Of a stretch of 64,000 bases of DNA, positions 20,382 to 32,191 are shown in pieces. A program made the position numbers and the translations under genes. The notes under the pieces were generated by a model. That model searched no databases. It saw nothing but the letters and a program-made list of their open reading frames with translations, and was not told the DNA's origin. Position 1 is the stretch's first letter. The number at the start of each line of letters is the position of its first letter. Origin of the DNA: Aculops lycopersici (Eukaryota > Arthropoda > Arachnida > Trombidiformes > Eriophyidae); contig WNKI01000002.1 in the NCBI GenBank assembly GCA_015350385.1, positions 7,494,276-7,558,275 on the forward strand, written 5' to 3'.

Positions 20382-22016
20382 TCAGGTAATTGATGAGATC
20401 CTTTGAGTTGGCCCAAATAGTTCATTGAATAGGTTGAATGTCTCTTGAGCTTGAGTAAATCTTTGCTTGTCCATTATGTTCGAACAAATTTCCAGGCCCC
20501 AATAATGACAACTGTTCTGTTTAACTCGATTGCCGATCATTAACTCTGCGGGAACTATGATACAATGTCCCAAACTCTGTCCAGGTTTAATCTTGTCGAG
20601 TCTAGATTGATGAAAAAAGAGGGAATATTTTGGGTTTTTGTGACGCAAAGTCATGAGGAGCTTATACTTGTTGCCCAGTTGGCGTCCACGACGAAGGAGG
20701 TATGAGTAGAGTTGATCAATCTCATCCGCATAGACACAATTGAGATTTATATTCCAGATTTTGTCAACAATATCTTTGAAGGCCTGAATAGTTTTCTTGT
20801 CAACCTTGTCAAATCTGCCATCACTTTCTAACTGCACATACTTAAGCTTTGCTAGTTTTGCCAAAGCCTTTACACCCTCAGACATGGTCAACAGGTGCCC
20901 TTTTCGTGGACAAATAAAAAGTCGTAAATATTCAACTTGCATTGAGTTTTTGGCTAGCTCCTGGCAGATTGTTTCCGTGTCCCATTTTCCACGAATGCAT
21001 AAATACTTGAGATCTGGTAGCTCGCTAACTTGTTTCCAAAATTGCACTTTATACTCCAGGTAATTATCATCGAATTTCTCTCTCAGATCAGGATCAAGTT
21101 CCGCCAATTCATGCAAATAAGCCTCAGTTATCACCTCCAGCCCTACTAACTTCTTTGCCAGTGTCAAATATGGCACTACTTTGCTATAGCTCTTTACCTG
21201 TGGTACTGCATTCCACGAAATCCAATCTTCTCTCATAACGAGTGATAAGTATTTTAGATTTGGTACTGATTCCGAGGATAGTAGATCACGAAGTTCATGG
21301 AATGGAACATGAAGTGTCTCAATATTCTCATTACGCTTCACCAACATTTTTAAGGCTGGTCTCTGTTTTTTAGTTGGATTAGGCCAGTAGACTTTCTCTA
21401 GATCACAATGGAAAAATTTATAACTAAACTCGTCGGAATGTTTTGAAATCAATATTAAACCACAAAATATCAACGTCTTCAACCTCGGACTTCTCGAGAC
21501 TAGATCTAATAAGGTGCAGGATCCAATTTTAAATGGAGATTTGATATGTATGTATTCCAAATTGGTCATCTCACTTGGCTTCACCGGATCGCATAACTCG
21601 CCGCATTTTGATTGTCCTGTTGGACACTTGCAAGTGCTCCACTGACCAGAGCCTGAAATAATTAATCGTCTAGCTCTAAGATCTGAGATGATTAGATTGT
21701 CATAGAAATCATTTGGTATTTTGTCGGCAGAATCATCGGAAGTGCTCAGCTTGAGATCAGTGAGATACTTGTGGTTTTTCTTGATGTACTCTAAAGGTGA
21801 TCTATTCGAGGCTCGCAACTTCTTGATCAAGTTTAAATTCAAATCAAATTGTCGATTAGCCAGTGCATCATTGGTTCTTAATCTCCACAACTTGTTGACT
21901 CCCGCCAATTGCCGGACCTCCTGGATTGATAGATTGTCGAAAATTCTTGCAGCTAAATCATCATTGTAGATTACATCAATGAGAGTTTTCCTATTTGTCA
22001 TGCTGACATTTTCCAT
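20382..22016 (-). CDS. F-box protein of unknown target
   Basis: A 544-residue protein whose N-terminus resembles an F-box: residues 10-50 include LAARIFDNLSIQEVRQLAGVN followed by a Trp/Arg segment (KLWRLR), as in SKP1-binding F-boxes. The rest contains irregular leucine-rich segments (for example LKYLSLVMRE, LKYLCIRGKWD, AKLKYVQLESD), which suggests an LRR-like substrate-recognition region of an SCF ubiquitin ligase. A short cysteine cluster (CKCPTGQSKCGELC) sits near residue 130. I chose the ATG at 22016; the open frame extends two codons further upstream, but only to a TTG. I cannot assign an orthologue or substrate. Intronless. Confidence 0.75.
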   Translation of the reverse strand: MENVSMTNRKTLIDVIYNDDLAARIFDNLSIQEVRQLAGVNKLWRLRTNDALANRQFDLNLNLIKKLRASNRSPLEYIKKNHKYLTDLKLSTSDDSADKIPNDFYDNLIISDLRARRLIISGSGQWSTCKCPTGQSKCGELCDPVKPSEMTNLEYIHIKSPFKIGSCTLLDLVSRSPRLKTLIFCGLILISKHSDEFSYKFFHCDLEKVYWPNPTKKQRPALKMLVKRNENIETLHVPFHELRDLLSSESVPNLKYLSLVMREDWISWNAVPQVKSYSKVVPYLTLAKKLVGLEVITEAYLHELAELDPDLREKFDDNYLEYKVQFWKQVSELPDLKYLCIRGKWDTETICQELAKNSMQVEYLRLFICPRKGHLLTMSEGVKALAKLAKLKYVQLESDGRFDKVDKKTIQAFKDIVDKIWNINLNCVYADEIDQLYSYLLRRGRQLGNKYKLLMTLRHKNPKYSLFFHQSRLDKIKPGQSLGHCIIVPAELMIGNRVKQNSCHYWGLEICSNIMDKQRFTQAQETFNLFNELFGPTQRISSIT

Positions 22017-22567
22017 GATCAAGTTCCAAATATGCTATTCTGGGAAGTTTATAAGTCATTTCTGAATATAATCCATAATGCTGATACTAGTGACCCATAT
22101 AAAAAGGATTGTGATATTGAAGCAATGAGTGTAAATACACTAAATGCGAAGCGATCGGATGAGCATCCAGGCGCTAATTTTGAATTAGTGTAGGAGTCTA
22201 TGGGATTTCGTGAAAAATATATATCAACACAGGAGAAAAAGTCGCAAAAATTGAGACAATTTCCCTGCGAAACACGCGTAACAAAACCAAATCAAGTTTT
22301 GAGACGGATCGCAAAATAAGTCCGCGACTGTGAAACCACGCCGTTGATTTCTTAAAAACTTTCTCTCTGCACGTGCATTACAAGGCGCAACACTTACAAC
22401 CCGTTGGCAAAGCGCGCAATAACGAAACGGTCATTCCGGTTACAATGAGCAACGGCTTAAGAAGCTAAAAGTGATGAAAAACAAGTTGTAGTGAGTTGTC
22501 TGATCAGAGTAATGGAGATTGTTTTATATTACTTTTACTATTTCTATCACAAACTTTGAACATGGGC
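22017..22567. other. Intergenic stretch, F-box gene promoter / MON1 3' end
   Basis: 551 bases between two minus-strand genes. The MON1 3' end has only a TATAAA-type candidate poly(A) signal near 22524. Nothing else is recognised. Confidence 0.4.
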
Positions 22568-24370
22568 CTAGCGGTAATCTCTTATTGTGAAATTGTCCTC
22601 CTCCTTTTTGATCCAATTAGTGATCCTTTGTATAACCTCTGTGGCTTCGTTTGTGGTTATAGTCCCATCAAACTGAGCATATAGTTGGAATGTAGGAACA
22701 TGCCAGCCTAGAAAGTTTGAATTATCTTCTAGATTAAGCCATAGAGTTTTCAACGAAGATTTAAGCATCTTCGTAGTTACATAATATAACACAGGGTTTA
22801 AAGGCTTCTTAGGCGAGCGTTGCCACCATAACACTTGTTTGCTTGTTTGATACCATAGAAATTGTAGTTGCTTCGCATTGTAAAGCTCAAATTTGCTATT
22901 GAATATTTGAGCCTTTTGCTGGACATCAGCTAATTCATCGCTAGATAATGAGGTGTTTGTAAGTTCATCGTGTAGATCAATCAGAATCGGGTGCACTAGC
23001 GGACTTGGTTCTGAATAAATCTTAGCCTTTTGATTTGGATCCTTGAGCATAACATCAATCTTATCCTCGATTGTGTCACGAGACTTTTGACAGTTTGCAA
23101 ACTCGTCTCTATCAACACTCATCATGACAAGACAATTTTGCGTGTTATTAATATAAGAAATATATGAATGTAAGAATGCATTCTCATTGAATCTAGGTAA
23201 GCAAACAGGCATCCAAAGTGATTCTACTGTAACTAGTTGAGCTTTCAATCCATGCAATAGGGCCAGTATTATGTGTATATCTGAGATCTTCAGTTTGTGT
23301 CTATCATGATGATTGCATACTGTAATCAGTTGAAAATTAACGTCGCTGGTCTTGCTTGTCGACTGATACTTATCGTCTTGATTGCTATCATTATCTTCGA
23401 TTGTTGTTGTCGCTGCATCGCCAGTTTCAGGTTGGTTTGCGGTGGGAGCATCATTTGACTGCGTCTGCTCTACACCTTTACTTCCATCGTATCCATTATT
23501 CGAGCTGATTACTCGAAATAATAAGCTAAAAACCATATTCTTTGAGTTGCTAGTTACCACATTGTGCAGGTTGTTGTGCAAGGCGGACCTAATACCAGGA
23601 GGCATGTAGACCACTGGGATTAGAACTCTATGCGGCCGCAAGGGTAGACTGGGACTTGGGGCTGCAGGTAGGAGGTTTATTGTTGCTGTCGTGGATGTTC
23701 CATTGTTGCTTGTAGAACTAGACATAGCTGATGAGGACTGAGCTGTCACGGCTAGAAACGACTGAGTCCACGGCCATTCAGATTTGTTTGTCTGAACACT
23801 GAGATTTAATATAGAATCTATCAATTTTTCGCTACCATAAAGAAGTCGCTTCAAGTCAAATGTTGGCCTCTCGTCGAAAATAGACCTCAGTGTTTGGGCA
23901 GTCAGGATAGAAATTATTTGCGCCTCCACTTGTTCAATTAGTACCATTGGATCCACATAACTGTTTGCTTGGTGCATTACAATAATAATCAGTGGTGGTC
24001 TAGTGGTAAAGTTAATAATCAGATCACTCGACGTCTTGATACAGTTAAGTGTTTCTTTTTGAGCCCTTTTAGCGTAGTTCATCAAAGCAGTGCAGAGAGG
24101 CATTAGTGTAATGGCGTCCTCTCGTTTCGAGTAGGAGTAGATTAGTTTACCCGCCTCGCTCATGACTAAAATTTCAAATTTATTCCTCTTGTTTAATGTG
24201 GTCTGGATTTTAGTAGCATCGTCATCATCATAATCATCTTGACTGTCGACACTACGATTCAGATGACCTGAGCTCAAATCCAGATCCGGGACCTGAGTTG
24301 GTCCTTGATCCTTGTCCTCCACCTCCTCTTCGCCCAGCTGAATTTGAGAGGATGTCGTTAGTGGCTCCAT
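22568..24370 (-). CDS. mon1: MON1, Rab7 exchange-factor subunit
   Basis: A 600-residue MON1/SAND-family protein. With CCZ1 it forms the guanine-nucleotide exchange factor that activates Rab7 and drives early-to-late endosome conversion and autophagosome-lysosome fusion. The acidic N-terminal region is followed by the first longin fold (FEILVMSEAGKLIYSYSKRED). FDLKRLLYGSEKLIDSIL and WMPVCLPRFNENAFLHSYISY are family hallmarks. The C-terminus ends in the conserved longin-type segment FLGWHVPTFQLYAQFDG and ITNWIKKEEDNFTI. The open frame continues 18 codons upstream, but only to a TTG, so I start at the ATG at 24370. A Ser/Thr/Asn-rich linker near residue 200 and another near 310 are low-complexity. 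Intronless. Confidence 0.93.
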   Translation of the reverse strand: MEPLTTSSQIQLGEEEVEDKDQGPTQVPDLDLSSGHLNRSVDSQDDYDDDDATKIQTTLNKRNKFEILVMSEAGKLIYSYSKREDAITLMPLCTALMNYAKRAQKETLNCIKTSSDLIINFTTRPPLIIIVMHQANSYVDPMVLIEQVEAQIISILTAQTLRSIFDERPTFDLKRLLYGSEKLIDSILNLSVQTNKSEWPWTQSFLAVTAQSSSAMSSSTSNNGTSTTATINLLPAAPSPSLPLRPHRVLIPVVYMPPGIRSALHNNLHNVVTSNSKNMVFSLLFRVISSNNGYDGSKGVEQTQSNDAPTANQPETGDAATTTIEDNDSNQDDKYQSTSKTSDVNFQLITVCNHHDRHKLKISDIHIILALLHGLKAQLVTVESLWMPVCLPRFNENAFLHSYISYINNTQNCLVMMSVDRDEFANCQKSRDTIEDKIDVMLKDPNQKAKIYSEPSPLVHPILIDLHDELTNTSLSSDELADVQQKAQIFNSKFELYNAKQLQFLWYQTSKQVLWWQRSPKKPLNPVLYYVTTKMLKSSLKTLWLNLEDNSNFLGWHVPTFQLYAQFDGTITTNEATEVIQRITNWIKKEEDNFTIRDYR

Positions 24371-26469
24371 TTGTATTGATGTATGAAGTGAGAGAAACAA
24401 GAATGGTTTGGGTTCCTTAGGCAACCAAAACTGTGTTCCATAGTTTTACTTCTGTTTGTCTTCCATGGCTCGAAAGAATTTATTTGGCTTACTCGCTTCT
24501 GGTTGACCTTCTGTGGATTTCTACACGCTAGATTTTTGAACAATAGCGATGGATATAGTTGCCATATGGCTTATGAGCAGGATGAAGATGGAATAGTGAT
24601 GAATAAAGTTACATCATTAAATATTCAACGCAGTACTCCTATTTTGCCTTGACCGCTGCCGCTGGATGTTAATTTCATCGCCTCTCGTTACGTTTTCATG
24701 AATTAGCGGCGCTCGTTGCCGTTTGCGGACAACAGGGTGCGACTCGCGCTCGTTGTTATTCATTTTTTAGTCCTTGCCTTCGAGTGTTGCGACCACCTGT
24801 TCACTGTGAGCAGATTCGGCGTCATTGCCGATGAAATTATCTAGGAGGGCAACTTGTATCAAAATTGGTGCGCCTAGCCGAAAAACCAAAATCTAACAAG
24901 TGGCTTGTGAATTGAGGGCAAAATCTGAATCGAACCAACGAGCCAGAATCTAGCAAAGAAACTGACTAAAAGATTCGAGACATTAAACTAGAACAAAAAC
25001 ATAGCGTACCAAGACAACGTTTGGCTAGACCTCCGACTATATTAAGCTCAACGTCTGGACGCATCAAATTTTCGACGACCCGAGGGACACACAAATTATC
25101 TAGCAACCATTAAGCTTCAGATTTGCTGGTCTTTGTGGTTGTCTTTTGAGACTTGGCGCCCGGCTATGACCACGACCACAACGCGCTGGTGAGGCGATTA
25201 GAGTTTAGACCAATGAAATGGAGGCAGCTGCGGAGTAGCGGCGCCAGTGGCACCTCCTTTCCATTTCTAAGTAGCTGTGGCTCGGCGCAAGCAAGGCGCC
25301 GCTAGCAGCCGGTGGTCCGTCTCACGTCTGTAATTAGATTAATCTTTAACTTGCCAGTGGAGGAGTGCAAGAGAAATCTAAGGCATTGTAGAGAGGAATC
25401 AACTATCAGTGGCAGACTTCACTGCACTTGCAATGATTATTATGACGAATCTGCTTCATTCAATGTGAGTTAGTGTTAGGAAGAAGATGGGAGAAACTTA
25501 AGTCAGGTGTTGAGTTGTTCTCTTTTTTCTCGGATACATCTCACATTGTTTTAGTTGCGCAACTAAAACTGACTTCCACTCGAACTTGCAGTCGAGAGGC
25601 GAGAGTCCAACTTTTTATTGTTTTATCCCTCTTATGGGCCCCAACTAAAAATTGTTAGCCAACACAAAAGGGCAATGGAGTTATTAACCATCCGTTTGAG
25701 TTTTCGGCTCGGCTTTTCCCAACTTTTGAAGCCACTATTTCCGTAGGCCAAAGTTTTTTGTGATTTTTTCTTCGCGTCACAAATACTCTCTCCTGAAGTT
25801 GGCCGCCGGGATTTGCTCGAAACCGATAGGAGTAACACTAGCAACAGCTGCAGCAGCAGCAGTAGTGGTAGCAGGTGGCAACAATAACAACAAGTGGCAC
25901 CAAAACCGAACGGCCAGAGAGGAGAGTCAGTCGATTGAACTTGTGGCGTGGTAAGTCTACTTGCAAAGTTGCACATCGATTGTCACTATATAATTGAAAC
26001 TCTCGTGACAACACAATTGGTGAGTTTCGTGTTATGATATAATCCTCTTGCTATCTGAGTGGCTTGCATGAGTGTGACAATAGCGATGATAGTGACAGTA
26101 GAGATGGTCGCAACAACAGGTGAGTTGCAGCGCAATGATCAATTAGCGTGCAACTGCTCATCCCCTCCTCGTTCAGTCTCGCCTAGCTCATTGCCATCTA
26201 ATTCATTTATGATATTACGTGGCGTGGTGCAAATAACTTGCCACTAGTTTATCATTTGACTAACTTTCGGTGGGGATTTCGAACCGGCAGCCAATTGAAG
26301 TGAAGGATATAACACCAATGGAGCAACATTTGCGCTTGTGTTTCGATTTGCAAGTTTGTTGTTGAAGCTTGAGCGCCGCCTCTAACGCAACCGCAACAGC
26401 AACCGCTAACACAACCACAACCACAACAACCGACGCCGAGCGACAAGATCAACCGTCGGCGTCAACTAA

Positions 26470-26521
26470 CTAAACCAAACCAAACTAAACTGAACTGAAC
26501 TGAACTGAACTAAACCAAACT
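26470..26521. repeat. (AACTG/AACCA)n pentanucleotide repeat
   Basis: Tandem period-5 units: AACCA/AACTA at both ends and four AACTG in the middle. Confidence 0.8.
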
Positions 26522-27238
26522 CAAATGATGAGCTCAGCTTTTCTGCAACCGACTAATGATCGTCGGGTGGTTCTTGCGCCGCGAGCCTCTGGCGCGCGCA
26601 AAACAATCACCTTTCTTAGCTTATCGTCGGCGTAGCCGTCGTTGTGGTTGCTGTTGAGTTTGGAGAGGAGATCGTCAATTCGAGTTGACTGCGCGCAAGT
26701 GACGAAGGCATCAATGCGAGATTAAACCACAAAAGCCCCAAAAGAGAGCCGCCTAGAGATTCGCGAGCCTACGACAAGTGCAAACAAATTGGCTGTCATC
26801 GATGCGCCGTAGTTTTAGTTGCAGCTGCTTCTTTGCTATGGCCGGCGCCGTTGTTCTTGTTGTCGTTGTTTTCGTCTCTTGTTTGGCTTCCAAACTTCAG
26901 AGCTCCCCAAAGGAAAGCAAGCCAACTAACTTGCTGAGTAGTAGCAAAAAGAGTGGGCTCGTGGAAGTCATCGTGGAATAGAGGAGCATTGAGCAGGAGA
27001 GAGCATCGAGCAGAGCCGGTGGCCAAATAGTTTAGGATTGTGTGATGAAATTAAAGGTCGCCATTAGCACCACTCAACTCTCATCCATATGATTGTAGCG
27101 GAGGTGGTTTTGCTTTCCAAGGAAGCCAGACGTTTTTAAAGACCATATAGTGGGGGTGCAAATGCAGCTGCTCGTGCCACCAGAATCTTGGCGTGTTGCG
27201 CAACAACATGGCTCACCTGAGTTAAGTTGAGTTGCGGT

Positions 27239-27292
27239 GAGTCGAGTCGAGTCGAGTCGAGTCGAGTTGAGCTGAGCTGAGGTGAGCTGAGT
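27239..27292. repeat. (GAGTC)n pentanucleotide repeat
   Basis: Five GAGTC units grade into GAGTT, GAGCT and GAGGT units, keeping the 5-base period. Confidence 0.85.
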
Positions 27293-27588
27293 GACGAGAG
27301 AAAGAGAACGTTAGTTAGCTGGCTGCAAGGTGGTTGCTACTCAATTGACCTCAAGCGATTGAATGGGCAAGAAGCTAGTTAGTTCAAGAGAATCCTCTTA
27401 CTTCTTGGCTAAATACAGACAGTGAGAGAAGAACACTAAAAACAATGAAGAATACGAATGGCATCAAATGAGCCTCAAGTTTCAAGTAACGACTCGAAGC
27501 AAACTCCGAGACTGAAAGAAAGATAAATTTGCATCACGCAAAAAAAACAGAACAAAACAAAACTAAGATCAAGGTTGAGAAACCGGAA

Positions 27589-27632
27589 GAGAGNNNNNNN
27601 NNNNNNNNNNNNNGAGAGAGAGAGAGAGAGAG
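27589..27632. repeat. (GA)n microsatellite with 20-N gap
   Basis: A GA array is interrupted by exactly 20 N (27594-27613), the same N length as the gap at 5727. This implies a fixed-size placeholder, so the true array length is unknown. Confidence 0.85.
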
Positions 27633-28140
27633 TAGGGGAAAAATCGACGAGAGGAAATACAAGTGGTTTTGATCTGAAGATTGGCGAGAGGTGGGCCTGG
27701 CGCCGGGTGCCCAAATTACACAAAAACGAGTGGGACTAGCTGATCGGCTGGCTAGCTTGCGGCACTGAGGCGCAGGCGCAGGCGCAAGAATCCCCATCTC
27801 TGGTCCCGTTTTCGTTGCCAGTGGATTTAGTCAACTCAACCTGCGGCGCATCTTATGAGCAGTTTATTGCGCAATTCCCTACAAGTGCCCGTGGCAAGCT
27901 AGTGGCAAGCTCGACCAACAGCGAGAAAGAGGGAAGTGTTATTAGTTGGGGGAGTTTAACGGCGGCAGTTTTACATTAGAACTAGCTTTACGTTAGTGTC
28001 GCATGAGGAGAAGAGGAAGAGGGAGAGAGATAGAGAGAGTGAGTCAGTGGAAATCGCCGAGTTCCCAGAGGGAGGCGCTTGAAATAACGGGATAGAAGAG
28101 ATGGAGATAGACGAAGAGGCAAGCCAAGCTCTTGGTCCAA

Positions 28141-28147
28141 TATAAAG
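28141..28147 (+). promoter_or_regulatory. Putative TATA box for the 5-HT2 receptor gene
   Basis: TATAAAG lies 113 bases before the ATG at 28254. Transcription from near 28172 would give a 5' UTR of about 80 bases containing an in-frame stop (TGA at 28158 is just upstream). This supports, but does not prove, the far-upstream start. Confidence 0.35.
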
Positions 28148-28253
28148 CAATAACTAATGATTTGAAAAAAGCTCAAGCAATAGAAACAACACAATCCACA
28201 AGACAGACGAAGACCGGAAGAGACTGCAACAATACAAGCTCGCGGCTGAGATT

Positions 28254-31200
28254 ATGGCGCGCGACAATATCTGTCGACGATGCTGCCTCTGCTGCTGTCG
28301 CCAGGTGAGCTGCTTGCGATTGATTACTTGCGACGGTGATGGCCGCCGCGTGAGCGTTAACTTAGCTGACCGGAACGAGACTAGCGCAGGCACCTCGAGT
28401 GGCAGAGACAGAGAGGGAGAGGAGGAGGAGGAGGACAAGTTGAAACAAGGAGGTGAAATCGAGCGAACAGGTCGCTTGTTAAACTTTGCGAGCAACTGGG
28501 AGCAGCGAGTCTATTGTAAGCGAAAGACACGAAGAAGGCGTCGGCCGTTGCACCGTTATGTTGAGCGATATTTCGATGACCGAATGAGAGCCAATAACAG
28601 GGAAGACGAGCGAGATCAAGAGGCCGCAAACGACTTTGCTGCTGCTGCTGCTGCTGCTACTGCTTCCGTCACCCCATCTCCCCTTGGGGCAAGCTCACTG
28701 ATCCGCAAAAGAGCAAACGACGCAAGACCATTGATTGATGTTTGCGAGTTTATTATTAGTGACATCAGCGCGAGCTACCTGCGACAAGTGCACTCCAGCT
28801 CGGCTTGCTTCAATTTACAACATGACTCGCGTCACCAAGAAAACCAAAAGCACAACTGCACCTCCTACCTCAACCCAGACGGCAACCGGGACCTCGACCG
28901 TCATTTCGCCCATTCGCGGCAACAGCAGCAGCGACAGGTAAACTCAATGACGCGTAATGACCGCAACAAGCAGCCCCACGATAGAGAGCCGTCATTGGGA
29001 GGTGATTCGAGCGCCACGCCCACTCAGATCCACTCTCGCTGTTGTTGCCACTTCGCCTCAATCCGACAAGGACGACAACAACAAGACCACAAACAACAAC
29101 AACAACAACAACAGCAACCTGCCGACCTCATGAACGAAGAGTCCACAAACAAAGGAGACAAGTTTTATTGTTGGCGCTGCCGGCGAGCTCAACGCCGATT
29201 GCTCACGATTCGAAATGATGGAAACGACGAAATCAATATCAGCGCCCCGGAACAAGGGAACAAAACGAAGAGCAAAGTCCATTATAGTGGCGCTGACTGG
29301 TTAGATTTGGACATGCTAATATCAGAACAACAGCAGCAGCAGCATCCAGTTTTGGCTGGAGAAGCGGAAGTTGGAGTAGTTGTAGCGGCGGAGGCGGTGG
29401 CGGCAGTGGTGGTATTCGTGGTAGTGGTGGTTGACTTCAGAGACGAGGGCAGGCAAACAAGTTGCGGAAATCAGATTGCCAATTTACATATTATTGAACA
29501 ACTGCGACTTTTGCCCCTCGTTCAAGGGCCAACTTTTGGTTGTGGTTGCGATGAGTCGAGGGAAATCTATCATATTGTTTTGCCGGTTTGCCAAAACTCA
29601 ACTTTTCCCCACAAGCCAACTGGGCGGCCCTTTGATTTGGCCGAATATCATTGCTCGAGGCATAAAGTTGATCGTTTGATTCCCATGATACCGCTGCCTT
29701 TCCACGTCGAGCTTCCGTATTCAACGCCGCCAAACAATCCGCCAGCTGATTGCTTCTCAACCTTTTATCTCGTTGGCCAACCAAATTTACTCCCAGCTCC
29801 TTTGTTATCGCAACCAACTCAACGAGAAGAAGGCAAATGCGCCACATTATTACTATCACCACATAGTCCATCTGAACAGCAACCTTTCGTTCCGTCCAAC
29901 CACCGCCACGGCCACCACAAACAACAAACTGTGACCAATCGCAACCAGATGATTCCTAGCCGCAAGGCAATTGTTTTTGGAAAGCGCCTCAATTGTTCCC
30001 ATGACTTTATGTGGCTTCAGATCTGCCCTTTGGTTTGTCGATTTGGAGGTCAGGAGACGAGGTTTGGGCGGTTAACTGTTTGTTGTATGGTCAATGGTCG
30101 AAACAACCACTTTCATTATTGTAATTCTCGACTTGATTTAGAAAATTGCTCAACTAAAAAGAATCAACGACCAGAAGAAAACGGAGGTAGAAATGAAACT
30201 GAAGCACGCTCAAAAGCAGAGGAAATTTTGGAAGAAAAAATCAAGTGGCCTCGAGATTTAGAAAACTCGGGGAAACTAGAAGAAGGCCGAGAGAAGAGAG
30301 GAAAAAGAAGAGACAGTCGGAAGATGATTCAACATGACATCAATCAACTCGATGGCGCGACTGAAAATTTAATGATTTGTCATCAAGTTCATTATAATGA
30401 CAGCGAACAGAGTAATCGTTACAATAGTGAGAGAGCAACTCAAGAAATATCACGAGCAAAGGCAAGAGCAACAAAAGCAACTAAGACAACAGTTACACCG
30501 ACCGCTCGAGCCAGAAACTCAATTATTATTATTATCATCATTATTATGTCGTCGTTGTCATCTTTGTTGGTGGTGGCGATAAGTGGCAGTAGCAATAGTA
30601 AGGGCGACGATTTTATGTTGTTTTTCTTGTTATTTGTATTGACAAACCAGGTGAACCAACTCGAAGCAACTCGAGGCCTCGATTTGACGTCCACCAACCA
30701 AAGAGGACGGCTACCACATCGACGAAGACTCAATATGAGCGATTGGGAGTTGCGTAGAATCGGTCTAGTTAGTAAGGCAGCGGCAGCAACAACGACAACA
30801 AAACCAACCCTTATTCATTGTTTCGCTGGAGTTGCAAGTTTACAATTTGACTGGTTAGTTTTGGGCGCGAAGGATTGTGAGTTGACCAGCTCAAGGAACT
30901 GGGCACCAGACCGCAAGTGTCAACCGGAAGAGCAAATAGAATCAAAATCGAAATCGGAATTAGAATTGAAGAGAGTTGCGGTGGAATTTAGCAAAGAAAT
31001 TGGGCAGCAATTCAAGAAAATTTGCCACCAAAATCCGGGCACCACAAGCGGAGCCGTTGCAATTGCGTCAACTCACCTCTCGGTGGTGGTTACGGCGTCG
31101 GCGGCCAAATTGACGCACACACAACAAGCGACAACCACCTCCACCGCCACCGCCAGCGATCGGCGCCAGGTACCTAGCGACCTGGCAACGACAACAGTCA

Positions 31201-32127
31201 CAGTGACACGGAGGCTCGGGTACCGTAGGCGCCGCACATCAGCTCACCTGTGCCTGCCGCGCATTATGATTGATGTTTCCTGTGATGCAGCCGACAGCCG
31301 CTGCTATCCCTTCCTCGTGCAGCTCGCCTCTATTTGCTCGACACTCGGGCGCGCAAAACCAAGTGAATTGGTCTTGGCGAAGTCGGCGCAATTGTTGTCG
31401 CTATCGCCTGTGCCAATGGTGGGCGAGTTGGCGTTGCAACAATCAGAGTTGCGCAACAAACGATCTCGCAGCCAGATTTCCTGTCCCAGCGGCAGGCTGC
31501 AAACAATTGGCCTCGCCTTTGGGGTTTTGCAATGTTTAAATGTCGAATTTGTAACAGCGACGGCGGCCTTTAGCTGCTGCTGCAGCCACTTCCGCCTCTA
31601 CGATTGCTGCATATGGCAAGCGGACGATTTAACGCACCCAACGTCGCGGTCGCCGCCCCCACCAGCGCCAAGCGAGTTAATGTTACGAAGGAGGAAGCGG
31701 ATGCAGCAACGCAAACCACCAAGGGTCGCCCAGGTAAAGTTAGTCAAGCAGCTAGAGTTCGACTCGAGACGCCGCTGCATCTGTAGTCACACTTGCAAAA
31801 CTCTCTTTCACATCCACCACCTCAGATGGACCAAACTTAACCTGGACAAGACAACTAAAGATAAGTTAAAGCCAATGGTTGAGTTCGAAGGCTCAAGGCT
31901 ACGAATGGTGGCGAGTGTTGGTCGTATTTGTTATACCTATGAAGGTGTACTCTTTTCCGTTACCTTGAGAGTAAGTTGCGCCAACCACGACGACCGCCAC
32001 CATCACGACGATTGTTGCTGTAACGATGATGATGCAAATGTTTGCAGTCGCCACCACTACCACCGCAACCCGACTGCGACTATCAATCAAACTTTGCCTC
32101 CCCTCTCCATTGAGCTGACGCCGCTGC

Positions 32128-32191
<64 letters not shown>

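Larger units (their letters stand above)
24371..28140. other. Gene-free region between MON1 and the 5-HT2 gene
   Basis: About 3.8 kb with no supported coding region. It holds pentanucleotide repeats at 26470-26521 and 27239-27292, a GA array split by a 20-N gap at 27594-27613, and several CAGGTGAG words (for example near 26117). It may contain the promoter of the receptor gene and that of MON1. Confidence 0.5.

Noticed and set aside
22017..22022. Two-codon N-terminal extension of the F-box protein
   Set aside because: It would start at TTG; the ATG at 22016 is preferred in a eukaryote.
24371..24424. 18-codon N-terminal extension of MON1
   Set aside because: It would start at TTG; the first ATG is at 24370 and the acidic N-terminus after it fits the family.
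26270..26300. Possible tRNA B-box (reverse GGTTCGAAATCC)
   Set aside because: One base too long for the consensus, and no A-box or cloverleaf stems were found around it.
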